64,000 bases of DNA from Cyanobacteria bacterium SBLK. GTDB lineage: Bacteria > Cyanobacteriota > Cyanobacteriia > Cyanobacteriales > Spirulinaceae. This document shows, piece after piece, positions 7,101 to 14,925 of this stretch. Under the pieces are notes generated by a model. That model was given only the letters and a program-made list of their open reading frames with translations. It was not told where the DNA came from and made no database searches. The position numbers were made by a program, and so were the translations under genes. The stretch covers positions 124,001 through 188,000 of the forward strand of contig JAGHZQ010000052.1 in assembly GCA_017746715.1 (NCBI GenBank), given 5' to 3'. Each line of letters starts with the position of its first letter. The stretch's first letter is position 1.

Positions 7101-7820
7101 ATGAAAATCGTCAGTTTTAAGATATGTCCGTTCGTACAACGCGTTACGGCTCTTTTAGAGGCGAAAGGCGTTGACTATGACATTGAATACATCGATCTTA
7201 GCAATAAACCGCAATGGTTTTTGGAGATTTCGCCTAATGGTCAGGTTCCTATTTTAATCACCGACGATAACCAGGTTTTGTTTGAATCGGATGCGATTGT
7301 AGAATATCTCGATGAAGTGACGGGTATGCCGATCGCGTCTGATAACCCCGTTAAAAAAGCCCGAGATCGCGCTTGGTCGTACTTAGCATCGAAGCATTAT
7401 TTGGTACAGTGTAGCGCTCAACGCAGTTCTGACGAACCCACTCTCGCAGAACGGGCGCAAAAACTTGCCAAGGCATTTGGCAAAATCGAAACGCGGCTGG
7501 GTGAGGGTCGATATGCAGATGGCGATCGCTTGGGGCCGATCGATATTGCTTGGTTACCTTTGTTGCATCGTGCGGCGATCGTCGAGGGGCGATCGGGCTA
7601 TGATTTCGTGAAAGAATTTCCCAAAGTCAAACGATGGCAACAAAATCTTTTGGCTTCGGGAATTGCCGATCGCTCCGTATCGGAAGATTTTGAAGATCGC
7701 TTTAGTGCGTTTTACCTTGCAGAATCAACCTACCTCGGTCAACTGGCAAGAGAGAAATGCGGTAAGGTTTGCAATGATTCTCCTGAATGCACGGCTGAAG
7801 ATATGGCTTGCTGTGCGTAG
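7101..7820 (+). CDS. Omega-like glutathione S-transferase with Cys-rich C-terminal tail
   Basis: This 239-residue protein has an N-terminal thioredoxin fold with the active-site motif KICPFVQRV (Cys9), the single-cysteine signature of omega-class GSTs. It continues with SPNGQVPILI and ESDAIVEYLDE and a helical GST C-domain. Omega enzymes use thiol chemistry such as dehydroascorbate or methylarsonate reduction. The last 25 residues are unusual: REKCGKVCNDSPECTAEDMACCA adds five cysteines in a small acidic tail. The tail resembles a metal(loid)-binding or transfer module. GGAGG stands seven bases before the ATG. It is divergent from arsR with a shared operator, so induction by arsenite or a thiophilic metal is likely. 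Confidence 0.85.
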   Translation: MKIVSFKICPFVQRVTALLEAKGVDYDIEYIDLSNKPQWFLEISPNGQVPILITDDNQVLFESDAIVEYLDEVTGMPIASDNPVKKARDRAWSYLASKHYLVQCSAQRSSDEPTLAERAQKLAKAFGKIETRLGEGRYADGDRLGPIDIAWLPLLHRAAIVEGRSGYDFVKEFPKVKRWQQNLLASGIADRSVSEDFEDRFSAFYLAESTYLGQLAREKCGKVCNDSPECTAEDMACCA

Positions 7821-7937
7821 CAAAAAGATCGATTAAATCGATTATTCACCTCGAATTTTGCTCAATTTTTCTTGTAAAGGTGAAGGGAATCGTTTTTTCT
7901 AAAGACATTTTTTTGCTCGGTTATCGGTCAATGTTGG

Positions 7938-7962
7938 AGGGCGAGCAAAATTTGCTCGCCCT
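7938..7962. repeat. Perfect hairpin between GST and gyrA
   Basis: Arms AGGGCGAGCAAA and TTTGCTCGCCCT pair fully around one base. The hairpin sits between two convergent genes but has no T-run on either side. A relative with arms CGGGCGCAAA / TTTGCGCCCG lies at 24052-24072. Confidence 0.65.
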
Positions 7963-7972
7963 GAAGCGATCG

Positions 7973-10603
7973 CTATTCTTCTTCTCCCGTACTTTCTGTG
8001 GGTATTGCTTCAACCTCGGTTGCTTCGGTTTCTACCACTTCGCCTTCGGTTACTTCTAAGCTATTTTCTTCTTCGGACAGGGGAACGATGGCGACGGCAG
8101 CGATCGCATCGTCTGCATCTAACTTTTGTACGCGAACCCCCGTCGCCCCGCGAGATTGGGTAGAAATGGCATCGGCAGCTTGACGAATAATCACCCCGCG
8201 ACTGGTAATGAGCATTAATTCATCCCCCGCATGAACGACGAGCAAACCCACTGCTTCATCATCATTTGATTTGAATTTAATCGCCCGCAGTCCCATTCCG
8301 GCGCGGTTTTGCAAGCGGAATTGAGAAACCGGGACTCGCTTCCCGTAACCTTTGGCGGTGATGACCAAAACCCAAGGACCCTCCCCCGCATCCGTGACGG
8401 TTTCTTCGCTATTGTCTTCACTTTCCTCCTCTGCCTCCTCACTGGGAACGAGACTGGCCACCACCTGACTTGGAAAAATATCCATGCCGATCGCATTATC
8501 TCCTGCTTTCAATTTCATAGATTTCACCCCCCGCGTTGCTCGTCCGAGGGGTCGTAATTGTTGGTTGCTGGCCTGAAAATGAATGGCCATCCCCAAACGG
8601 GATCCGAGAATGACGCTATCTTCCTCTTTGGCCAAACGCACCCAACGCAATTGATCCCCTTCGGCGAGGGTTATGGCAATTAAACCATTGGTGCGAATAT
8701 TGCTAAAGGCAGAAAGAGCAGTTTTTTTAATAATTCCGTTTTGAGTCAGCATGACCAGATAAAGATCGTCGCTAAACTCGCTCACGCCAATTAAAGAGGT
8801 GATTTTTTCTTCCCGAGGGATGGGGAGGAGTTGCACGATGGGAACCCCTCGCGCCGTCCGGGATGCGGTGGGAATTTTGTAAGTATTGAGGGAATAGACG
8901 ACCCCGCGATCGCTGAAAAAGAGTACCATATCGTGATCGCAACAGGTTAAGAAATGCTCTACCGCATCGTCTTCTTTAATTTTCGCTCCCGCTCGCCCTC
9001 GAGTGGCCCGGTTTTGTGCCTCGAAAGTATCCACGGGCATGCGTTTGATGTATCCTTGTTCCGTGAGGAGAATGACAACGGGTTCGTTGGCGATGAGATC
9101 CGTTTCGTCGAGTTCCCCTTCCGCCGAAAGAATTTCCGTGCGTCGGGGGGTAGCGTGAATATTTTTAATTTCCGTTGCTTCTTCGATGATGATGGCTTCG
9201 ATGCGTTCCCGTCGTGCCAAAATATCTTCTAAGTCTGCGATCGTAGCGAGTAATTCTTCGTGTTCTGCCTGAATTTTTTCGGCTTCTAAAGCGGTTAAGC
9301 GACGTAACTGCATTTGCAGAATAGCATCGGCTTGCACTTCCGAAAGACCGAAACTCTCTACCAATTGTTGTTTTGCCGTTGCCGTATCTGCGGCTTGGCG
9401 AATGAGGCGGATGACTGCATCTAAATTTTCTAAGGCGATCAGCAATCCTTGCAAAATATGGTCTCGTTCCCGTGCTTTGCGAAGTTTATACTGAGTGCGG
9501 CGGGTAATGGCTTCGATGCGGAAGTCGAGGAAGACTTGTAAGAAGCGTTTCAGATCGAGGAGTTGGGGTTCGCCATTGACTAGGGCCAGCATATTGGCCC
9601 CGAAGTTACTTCGTAAGGGGGTTTGCTTGTAAAGATTGTTGAGGACGACGCGAGCGATCGCATCCCGTTTTAACTCAATGACAATTCGCATGCCATCGCG
9701 ATCGCTTTCGTCGCGAATGTCGGAGATGCCATCGATGCGTTTGTCGTTCACCAAGTCGGCGATTTTTTCAATTAATGCTGCTTTGTTGGTTTGGTAGGGA
9801 AGTTGGGTGACGATAATGGCTTCGCGATCGGGACGGCCGCGTTGTTCCATTAGTTCGATTGTTGCTACCCCTTGCATGGTAATGGAACCCCGTCCGGTGG
9901 TGTAAGCGTCGCGAATACCGGAATGGCCGAGAATTTGCGCTCCTGTGGGAAAGTCAGGACCTTTGATGTGCGATCGCAGTTGTTGGATGGTAATTTCTGG
10001 GTTTTGGATCAGGGCGATTAATCCGTCGATGAGTTCCCCTAAATTGTGGGGGGGAATATTGGTGGCCATTCCCACGGCAATTCCCGAAGACCCGTTGAGT
10101 AATAGTTGGGGAATGCGGGAGGGAAGGACGACGGGTTCTTGTTGGGAGCCGTCAAAGTTATCGGCAAAATCGACGGTTTCCGCTTCGATGTCCCGCAAAA
10201 GGGAATTGGTGGCGAGAGATTTTAGGCGACATTCAGTGTATCGCATGGCGGCGGGGGGATCGTTGTCTACGGAGCCGAAGTTGCCGTGACCGTCGATGAG
10301 GGGATCCCGCATGGAGAAGTTTTGGGCCATGCGAACGAGGGCATCGTAAACTGCTGTATCGCCGTGGGGGTGGTATTTCCCGAGAACTTCCCCTACGACT
10401 CTCGCGCATTTCCGAAAAGGGCGATCTGGGGTGAGTCCCAACTCGTACATGGCGTAGAGAATGCGGCGGTGAACGGGTTTGAGACCGTCTCGCGCATCCG
10501 GTAATGCTCGTCCTACGATGACGCTCATGGCGTATTCGAGATAGGAGCGAGACATTTCATTTCTGAGATCGGTCGGGACGATTCTTTCCTGAGAGGAAGT
10601 CAT
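7973..10603 (-). CDS. gyrA: DNA gyrase subunit A
   Basis: This is the breakage-reunion subunit of the type II topoisomerase. The protein is 876 residues from the ATG at 10603; a TTG at 10654 is in frame but lacks support. The winged-helix region carries the catalytic tyrosine (AAMRYTECRL, Tyr122 in the same numbering as E. coli). The quinolone pocket reads HPHGDTAVYD, with Thr83 and Asp87. The central coiled coil and six-bladed C-terminal beta-pinwheel follow. The expected GyrA box (QRRGGKG-like) is degenerate: the corresponding segment reads AQNRATRGRAGAK. Topoisomerase IV-type function therefore cannot be excluded by sequence, although such boxes occur in cyanobacterial paralogues. An acidic tail ends the protein. 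Confidence 0.93.
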   Translation of the reverse strand: MTSSQERIVPTDLRNEMSRSYLEYAMSVIVGRALPDARDGLKPVHRRILYAMYELGLTPDRPFRKCARVVGEVLGKYHPHGDTAVYDALVRMAQNFSMRDPLIDGHGNFGSVDNDPPAAMRYTECRLKSLATNSLLRDIEAETVDFADNFDGSQQEPVVLPSRIPQLLLNGSSGIAVGMATNIPPHNLGELIDGLIALIQNPEITIQQLRSHIKGPDFPTGAQILGHSGIRDAYTTGRGSITMQGVATIELMEQRGRPDREAIIVTQLPYQTNKAALIEKIADLVNDKRIDGISDIRDESDRDGMRIVIELKRDAIARVVLNNLYKQTPLRSNFGANMLALVNGEPQLLDLKRFLQVFLDFRIEAITRRTQYKLRKARERDHILQGLLIALENLDAVIRLIRQAADTATAKQQLVESFGLSEVQADAILQMQLRRLTALEAEKIQAEHEELLATIADLEDILARRERIEAIIIEEATEIKNIHATPRRTEILSAEGELDETDLIANEPVVILLTEQGYIKRMPVDTFEAQNRATRGRAGAKIKEDDAVEHFLTCCDHDMVLFFSDRGVVYSLNTYKIPTASRTARGVPIVQLLPIPREEKITSLIGVSEFSDDLYLVMLTQNGIIKKTALSAFSNIRTNGLIAITLAEGDQLRWVRLAKEEDSVILGSRLGMAIHFQASNQQLRPLGRATRGVKSMKLKAGDNAIGMDIFPSQVVASLVPSEEAEEESEDNSEETVTDAGEGPWVLVITAKGYGKRVPVSQFRLQNRAGMGLRAIKFKSNDDEAVGLLVVHAGDELMLITSRGVIIRQAADAISTQSRGATGVRVQKLDADDAIAAVAIVPLSEEENSLEVTEGEVVETEATEVEAIPTESTGEEE

Positions 10604-11187
10604 AGGGTAAACAACTCCGTAAAATGGCAACTGGGATAAGGGTAAATGCCTCAATATTCGAGATTTTTAGCACTTTTTAAGCATTGTTTTATGGACGGTA
10701 TCGATCCGATGCTTTTTTTTTCCAGTCGTTCTGCTAAATTAGTATGGTTTTCTCTCCTATTTTATCGCGTTTTTGCCCTTCTGGGAAGAACAGAAAATCA
10801 AAAAAAATTTGGCTTGTCAAATGCTAACTCTATTTGCGAAAGAGGACAAAATCAAAAATATAAAAATAAGGCTCTGAATAGTTGACAAAACTAATAAAAA
10901 ATACTGCTCTTTTCAACGTCGGCACGCTGACAATCGCGATCGCGAATCTTTCGACGAGGGGTTTGAGATTGCCACTTCTCGCCCATAGACTTTTTTTTGT
11001 TCTTGCTTCGAACAAAAGTTCTCGATCGAGGGGACAACTGGCGATTGTAGAATTGAAGAAAAAATGGGGATTTTTGGCGATCGCAAGGCTTGGCATTATA
11101 CAAGAAATCCCGAGCGATCGCTTTTCTCCGGATGGCGAAGGGCGATCGCGTTGGGGATAATGGACAAGCAAGGTTTTCTGAGGGGTT
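10604..11187. other. Intergenic region upstream of gyrA
   Basis: About 580 bases carry no convincing gene. Frames here are short and overlap on both strands. Several HIP1 octamers and A/T-rich tracts (10700-10820) are present, and the latter probably include the gyrA promoter. I see no structured RNA. Confidence 0.5.
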
Positions 11188-11640
11188 CTAGGAGAAGTCT
11201 TGTAGAGTGAGAGTGAGGCTGTTTCCGAGTTCCTGCAATTTGTCGATTTCCTCTCTATTGTTCTCGTTTTGAGGCAGTCGATTCGAGATTTCTTGGACGA
11301 TCTCGCTCCAAGCGATCCCCTGACGGAACATAATGCAGAAGCAATGAGTAATAAAGGCACTTTTAGCTTTGTGCAGGTCTTGGAGGCGATCGATATGCTC
11401 GAAAACTCCCGCACTTCCGAGGTCTTCACAAACTTCCTCAATTAATTCGTCTCTCTGTTTTTGGAATTCCTGTATGGTTTTCTGGACGATTTCCTCGGGG
11501 GAATAATGGGGAGAAAGGCGATCGAAGAGATGAGCGAGTTTTTGTACGGTTTTTGCGGTTTCTTTGAGGAGAAGCGGATCGATAGCGATCGCTTTTGGCG
11601 TTTCTGGCATTTCTGGGGTATCTTGGTCGATTAGAGTCAT
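11188..11640 (-). CDS. Hypothetical protein, mostly helical
   Basis: This 150-residue protein belongs to no family I recognise. The composition is protein-like and helical throughout: LLLKETAKTVQKLAHLFDRLSPHYSPEEIVQKTIQEFQKQRDELIEEV, then ITHCFCIMFRQGIAWSEIVQEISNRLPQNE. There is no signal peptide or membrane segment. A competing frame on the same strand (10830-11441) has an arginine- and serine-rich random composition and was rejected. The ATG at 11640 has only a weak ribosome site. Confidence 0.6.
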   Translation of the reverse strand: MTLIDQDTPEMPETPKAIAIDPLLLKETAKTVQKLAHLFDRLSPHYSPEEIVQKTIQEFQKQRDELIEEVCEDLGSAGVFEHIDRLQDLHKAKSAFITHCFCIMFRQGIAWSEIVQEISNRLPQNENNREEIDKLQELGNSLTLTLQDFS

Positions 11641-11688
11641 TTCTGTTAATCTGTTAATTCGTTATTCGGCATCCGCGATCCGTTATCC

Positions 11689-11716
11689 GTAGAGACGTAG
11701 CATGCTACGTCCCTAC
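11689..11716. repeat. 28-bp dispersed palindrome, copy 1
   Basis: GTAGAGACGTAG is followed by CATG and CTACGTCCCTAC. The sequence is nearly self-complementary and matches in plan the palindrome at 61435-61462 (GTAGGGGCGTTG-CATG-CAACGCCCCTAC). Confidence 0.75.
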
Positions 11717-11797
11717 ATTGGTTATCGATTTTTCGGGCTAATGGAGGGTCAAAAATTATTTCGGTCATTCAATTTATTCTCTCATTCGAGATCCGCT

Positions 11798-11984
11798 AGG
11801 GAATCAAATTCCCTGTCTCATATGAGAAGTCCTCACTTCGGCATTGCTCAGTGACCACTGAAGAGGACTAATCAATTCAAAATTCAAAATTATCAATTCA
11901 AAAAATTGTCAATTTGAGGGACAATTTCGTAATTTCAATCCATTTCAATGGATTTTTCGTATGAGGCAGGGATTTTCAATCCCT
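11798..11984. repeat. Nested inverted-repeat element (MITE-like), 187 bp
   Basis: Terminal inverted repeats of 25 bp (11798-11822 and 11960-11984) match at 21 positions; the common core is TCCCTGnCTCATA. Inside are AGTCCTC / GAGGACT and AATTGTC / GACAATT hairpins and two TTCAAAA heptamers. The element fills most of the 389-base gap between 11640 and 12030. No transposase gene is in the window. Confidence 0.65.
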
Positions 11985-12029
11985 GACGGATCGAGATAAA
12001 GAAGACAATCTCATTGCCAATTAATATCC

Positions 12030-12737
12030 TTACGAAGGCATTGCTTGACGAATCACCTCATAATTGTTGAAATCTCCTACAGAAATTCGCACGGGTTCTA
12101 CCCCATCACCAAAATAATTACGAGCGAGATAATAATCTTTTGCGGTGCGAATTTTCGAGCCATCGACCCGCAATAATTCATATTCAAAATTAGGGATATA
12201 GCCATCGGTTTCTAAGGAATTTTGTAATTGTTGAAACTGGTGCATCGACTCGCGCCATAATTCTAAACTATTAAATCCATTCCATTGAGAAGGAAGTTTG
12301 AGAATACCGCGCTCAATGGGAATCATTGAGGTGTCGATAATTCGGCTTGTAATTTGGCTGGAAACAATCACCAATTTGCCCTCTTCTCGTTGTTCTTCGA
12401 TGAATTGAAGGACTTGCGATCGCGTTGCATCAACGAAATGCAAGCGGCTATTTTTGATGGGTTTAACGATCGTCTCTGTTGGTTTCATGAGGTTAAATCT
12501 CCTATTTAAGGGATAGATAATGAAAGGTCTCGAATCTCCGGGATAACGAATTAAAGCACGATCGCAACCAAAACTTTCGGTGAGTAATTGGGTTGCAAGA
12601 ATCCATTTTTCAATAAAATCTCGTGCATCATCCTCACTCGGCGCATCAATAATTAAGGTATTATTGCAAGGTTTCCAATCCCATAAATCTTGATTGAGAA
12701 AATTGAGGAAAATCTCAAGATCCGTTTCTGCCGCCAT
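12030..12737 (-). CDS. Conserved-type hypothetical protein with PAS-like C-terminal region
   Basis: The protein is about 235 residues. The first 75 look like an alpha/beta unit (FLNFLNQDLWDWKPCNNTLIIDAPSEDDARDFIEKW). The last 110 resemble a PAS fold: MHQFQQLQNSLETDGYIPNFEYELLRVDGSKIRTAKDYYLARNYFGDGVEPVRISVG. I do not recognise a named family. I chose the ATG at 12737 because GGGGA stands seven bases upstream; an ATG at 12752 is also in frame. The gene overlaps the end of the upstream ribbon-helix-helix-type gene by 23 bases, so the two are translated together and probably work together. Confidence 0.6.
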   Translation of the reverse strand: MAAETDLEIFLNFLNQDLWDWKPCNNTLIIDAPSEDDARDFIEKWILATQLLTESFGCDRALIRYPGDSRPFIIYPLNRRFNLMKPTETIVKPIKNSRLHFVDATRSQVLQFIEEQREEGKLVIVSSQITSRIIDTSMIPIERGILKLPSQWNGFNSLELWRESMHQFQQLQNSLETDGYIPNFEYELLRVDGSKIRTAKDYYLARNYFGDGVEPVRISVGDFNNYEVIRQAMPS

Positions 12738-13185
12738 TATTAATTTCCCCATTCTCTTTCTGGATAGTGCAAAGTGCTACTACTTCTAAAAGTTCGGCAC
12801 TATCTAAACCTAAATCATGGGCTATAGCTACCGTTTTAGAGTTGTCAGGACGTTCTTTTTTGCAAAGATTGACAAGAAATTTCCCGATAATAGGAGCGAG
12901 AAAAATGGGTAAAATTTCCTCGGTTTCCACACCAAGAAGTGCAGCAAACTCGACAATTTCGGCAGCCTTTGGACGAGTGCCAGAAAGTAACAGTTGTAAC
13001 ATCCTTTCCAAAAATGGCGTAGTTCTACGATCGGGAGAGTTTAGCCAATTTCTGAACGCAATCTCAGCACCATCGCTATAATCGAGTTTCTGACGCTTGC
13101 ACTCCTCTCTAAATTCCTCTAAGAGGTCTCTGGGAAAATAGGCTGAAAATTGGTTGTAGTTGGGATCGTTTTTTTTTGCTGGCAT
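12715..13185 (-). CDS. Ribbon-helix-helix-like protein
   Basis: The protein has 156 residues. The N-terminus (NYNQFSAYFPRDLLEEFREECKRQKLDYSDGAEIAFRNWLNS) has the strand-helix-helix pattern of ribbon-helix-helix DNA-binding proteins, as found in antitoxins and partition regulators. The rest is helical (TRPKAAEIVEFAALLGVETEEILPIFLAPIIGKFLVNLCKKE) and ends in a basic-polar tail. Three TCTAG half-sites lie just upstream, as expected for an autoregulator. It overlaps the downstream gene. A toxin-antitoxin role is possible, but the partner does not look like a known toxin. Confidence 0.6.
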   Translation of the reverse strand: MPAKKNDPNYNQFSAYFPRDLLEEFREECKRQKLDYSDGAEIAFRNWLNSPDRRTTPFLERMLQLLLSGTRPKAAEIVEFAALLGVETEEILPIFLAPIIGKFLVNLCKKERPDNSKTVAIAHDLGLDSAELLEVVALCTIQKENGEINNGGRNGS

Positions 13186-13199
13186 AGGTTTAGAATCTG

Positions 13200-13227
13200 T
13201 CTAGTTTCAGAGTCTAGATTAATCTAG
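13200..13227. promoter_or_regulatory. TCTAG half-site cluster, putative operator
   Basis: TCTAG occurs at 13200, 13213 and 13223. The last two form the perfect dyad CTAGATTAATCTAG (13214-13227). The cluster sits 15 bases upstream of the ribbon-helix-helix gene and between it and the divergent pentapeptide gene. Confidence 0.5.
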
Positions 13228-13325
13228 TCTAAAAGTCAAGCAATTTCATTCCCTTGCTCCCCCGTCAATTGGCAAACCCCCGAACTGTAGCAGATAATAG
13301 GGGTGTTGTCGTGGAGGATCTGGGA

Positions 13326-14630
13326 ATGGCTGATGAGGAGCAGGTGGCGATATTGAGGCAAGGAGTAGAGGTTTGGAATCGATGGAGGAAGGAAAATCAG
13401 TATTTCATGATTGACTTCTGTTGTGCTAACCTCAATAATGCTAATCTCAGCAATGCTAACCTTGGTAATGCCACACTCTGGGGAGCTAGTCTACATAAAG
13501 CCGATCTACGTAAAGCTAACCTCTGTAAAGCCGATCTACGTAAAGCTGACCTTAGAGGAGCGAATCTTATTGATGTCAATCTCAGCCATGCTAATCTTAG
13601 AGAAGTTAGAATTGATGAAGATACTCACTTAGATAAAAAATGGCAACTGGTGTGGGCAATTCTCAACCCAGATCAAGCTATTGTTATACGAAGCCTTAAT
13701 GATATCGATCTGAGTGAAACCGATCTCGTTAGAGCTGACCTCCGTGATTTTGATATGATGTTTGCAAACCTTAGTGAAACTAACCTTCATGAAGCAGATC
13801 TTGTATGTACTAATTTCATTAATGCCAATCTTAGCAATATTGATCTTAGTTATGCTAGGCTTGTTTATGCCAGTCTCTGTGAAGCCAATCTCTGTGGAGC
13901 TAATCTCCGTGGAGTCCAAGCAACTAACTCCAACTTCGAGGGTGCAAACTTAACAGGAGCTTGTATTGCAAGCTGGAATATTAATAGCCAAACTAACCTT
14001 GATAACATTGTTTGTGAGTATATTTATTTAGGGTATAACCCTCGTGACGGCTACACCGATCGCAGACCTTCCGATCCTGCCCAAATATTCGCCCCCGGAG
14101 ACTTTGCCCGACTGGTGCAGAAAGCGCAGGAAACCGTCGATCTCATCTTCCGTAACGGTATCGACTGGCAAGCCTTCTCCAACGCATTTCAAACCCTCAA
14201 AGCCGATCGCGTCAAAGTTGAGGGAAGCGATCGCACCTTCTCCGTCAGAGCGATCGAAAACCTAGACGACGGCTCTTTTGTCGTCCGCATCAACACCCCC
14301 AAAGACACAGATAAAGGTGCGATCGAGCGCACTTTTCAGGCTCAATACGAAGCAGAATTGAAGCAATTAGAAACCGCATATCGAGAAAAATTGCAAGGAC
14401 AAGAAAGAGAAATCGAACTTTATCGAGAGCAACTCCAATACACTCGCCAACAAAACACCGATCTCACCGATATTATGAAACTCCTTGCAGCCCGCGATAG
14501 CCGCACCATCCACATTACAGGCAACGAAATCAAAGGAACCGGCTACGCAGAAGACCTCAACGGCTCTGGCTGTACCGAAGGAAATACACAAACAAACCTT
14601 TCCTCTCAATCAAAAGCAAGCGATCGCTAA
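13326..14630 (+). CDS. Pentapeptide-repeat protein with coiled-coil C-terminus
   Basis: The protein has 434 residues from the ATG at 13326, which has GGAGG eight bases upstream. An earlier in-frame ATG-like start at 13254 lacks a ribosome site. Two blocks of A(D/N)LXX pentapeptides (about 35-95 and 125-220) should form right-handed quadrilateral beta-helices. They are interrupted by RIDEDTHLDKKWQLVWAILNPDQ, a common spacer in cyanobacterial members. The C-terminal third has a conserved-looking domain (APGDFARLVQKAQETVDLIF) and a coiled coil (about 345-400: KQLETAYREKLQGQEREIELYREQ). The function of such proteins is generally unknown. Confidence 0.85.
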   Translation: MADEEQVAILRQGVEVWNRWRKENQYFMIDFCCANLNNANLSNANLGNATLWGASLHKADLRKANLCKADLRKADLRGANLIDVNLSHANLREVRIDEDTHLDKKWQLVWAILNPDQAIVIRSLNDIDLSETDLVRADLRDFDMMFANLSETNLHEADLVCTNFINANLSNIDLSYARLVYASLCEANLCGANLRGVQATNSNFEGANLTGACIASWNINSQTNLDNIVCEYIYLGYNPRDGYTDRRPSDPAQIFAPGDFARLVQKAQETVDLIFRNGIDWQAFSNAFQTLKADRVKVEGSDRTFSVRAIENLDDGSFVVRINTPKDTDKGAIERTFQAQYEAELKQLETAYREKLQGQEREIELYREQLQYTRQQNTDLTDIMKLLAARDSRTIHITGNEIKGTGYAEDLNGSGCTEGNTQTNLSSQSKASDR

Positions 14631-14836
14631 AAATCCGATCCCCCCTTACTAAGAATAGAGACTATCCACTATATCAAATCTGGTTAATGAGAAGACATTC
14701 ATTAAAACTCAGAACTTAGGTATTACGCTCATTCTTATCGCCGAGAAAAAGCACCTTTAAATGTAGAGAAAATGAAAATATAGCGAAGCCCTACGGGGGG
14801 GGTTTGGGGGCGTCGTAACCGCTCCCAATGGGGGGA

Positions 14837-14856
14837 CTGGGGGGCTAGCCCCCCAG
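14837..14856. repeat. Perfect G/C palindrome near a G-rich tract
   Basis: CTGGGGGGCTAGCCCCCCAG is a perfect 20-bp dyad in the 295-base gap between two convergent genes, with further G-runs at 14795-14836. It may serve as a bidirectional terminator, although no T-run follows, or it may be a dispersed repeat. Confidence 0.6.
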
Positions 14857-14925
14857 AAAACTTATGATTCCCAACAAAGATTTATCAACATTCTAACATT
14901 AGAACCAAGAATTTTTGTATTGTTT

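Noticed and set aside
10830..11441. 203-codon minus-strand frame
   Set aside because: Serine- and arginine-rich random composition, and it overlaps the better frame at 11188-11640 on the same strand.
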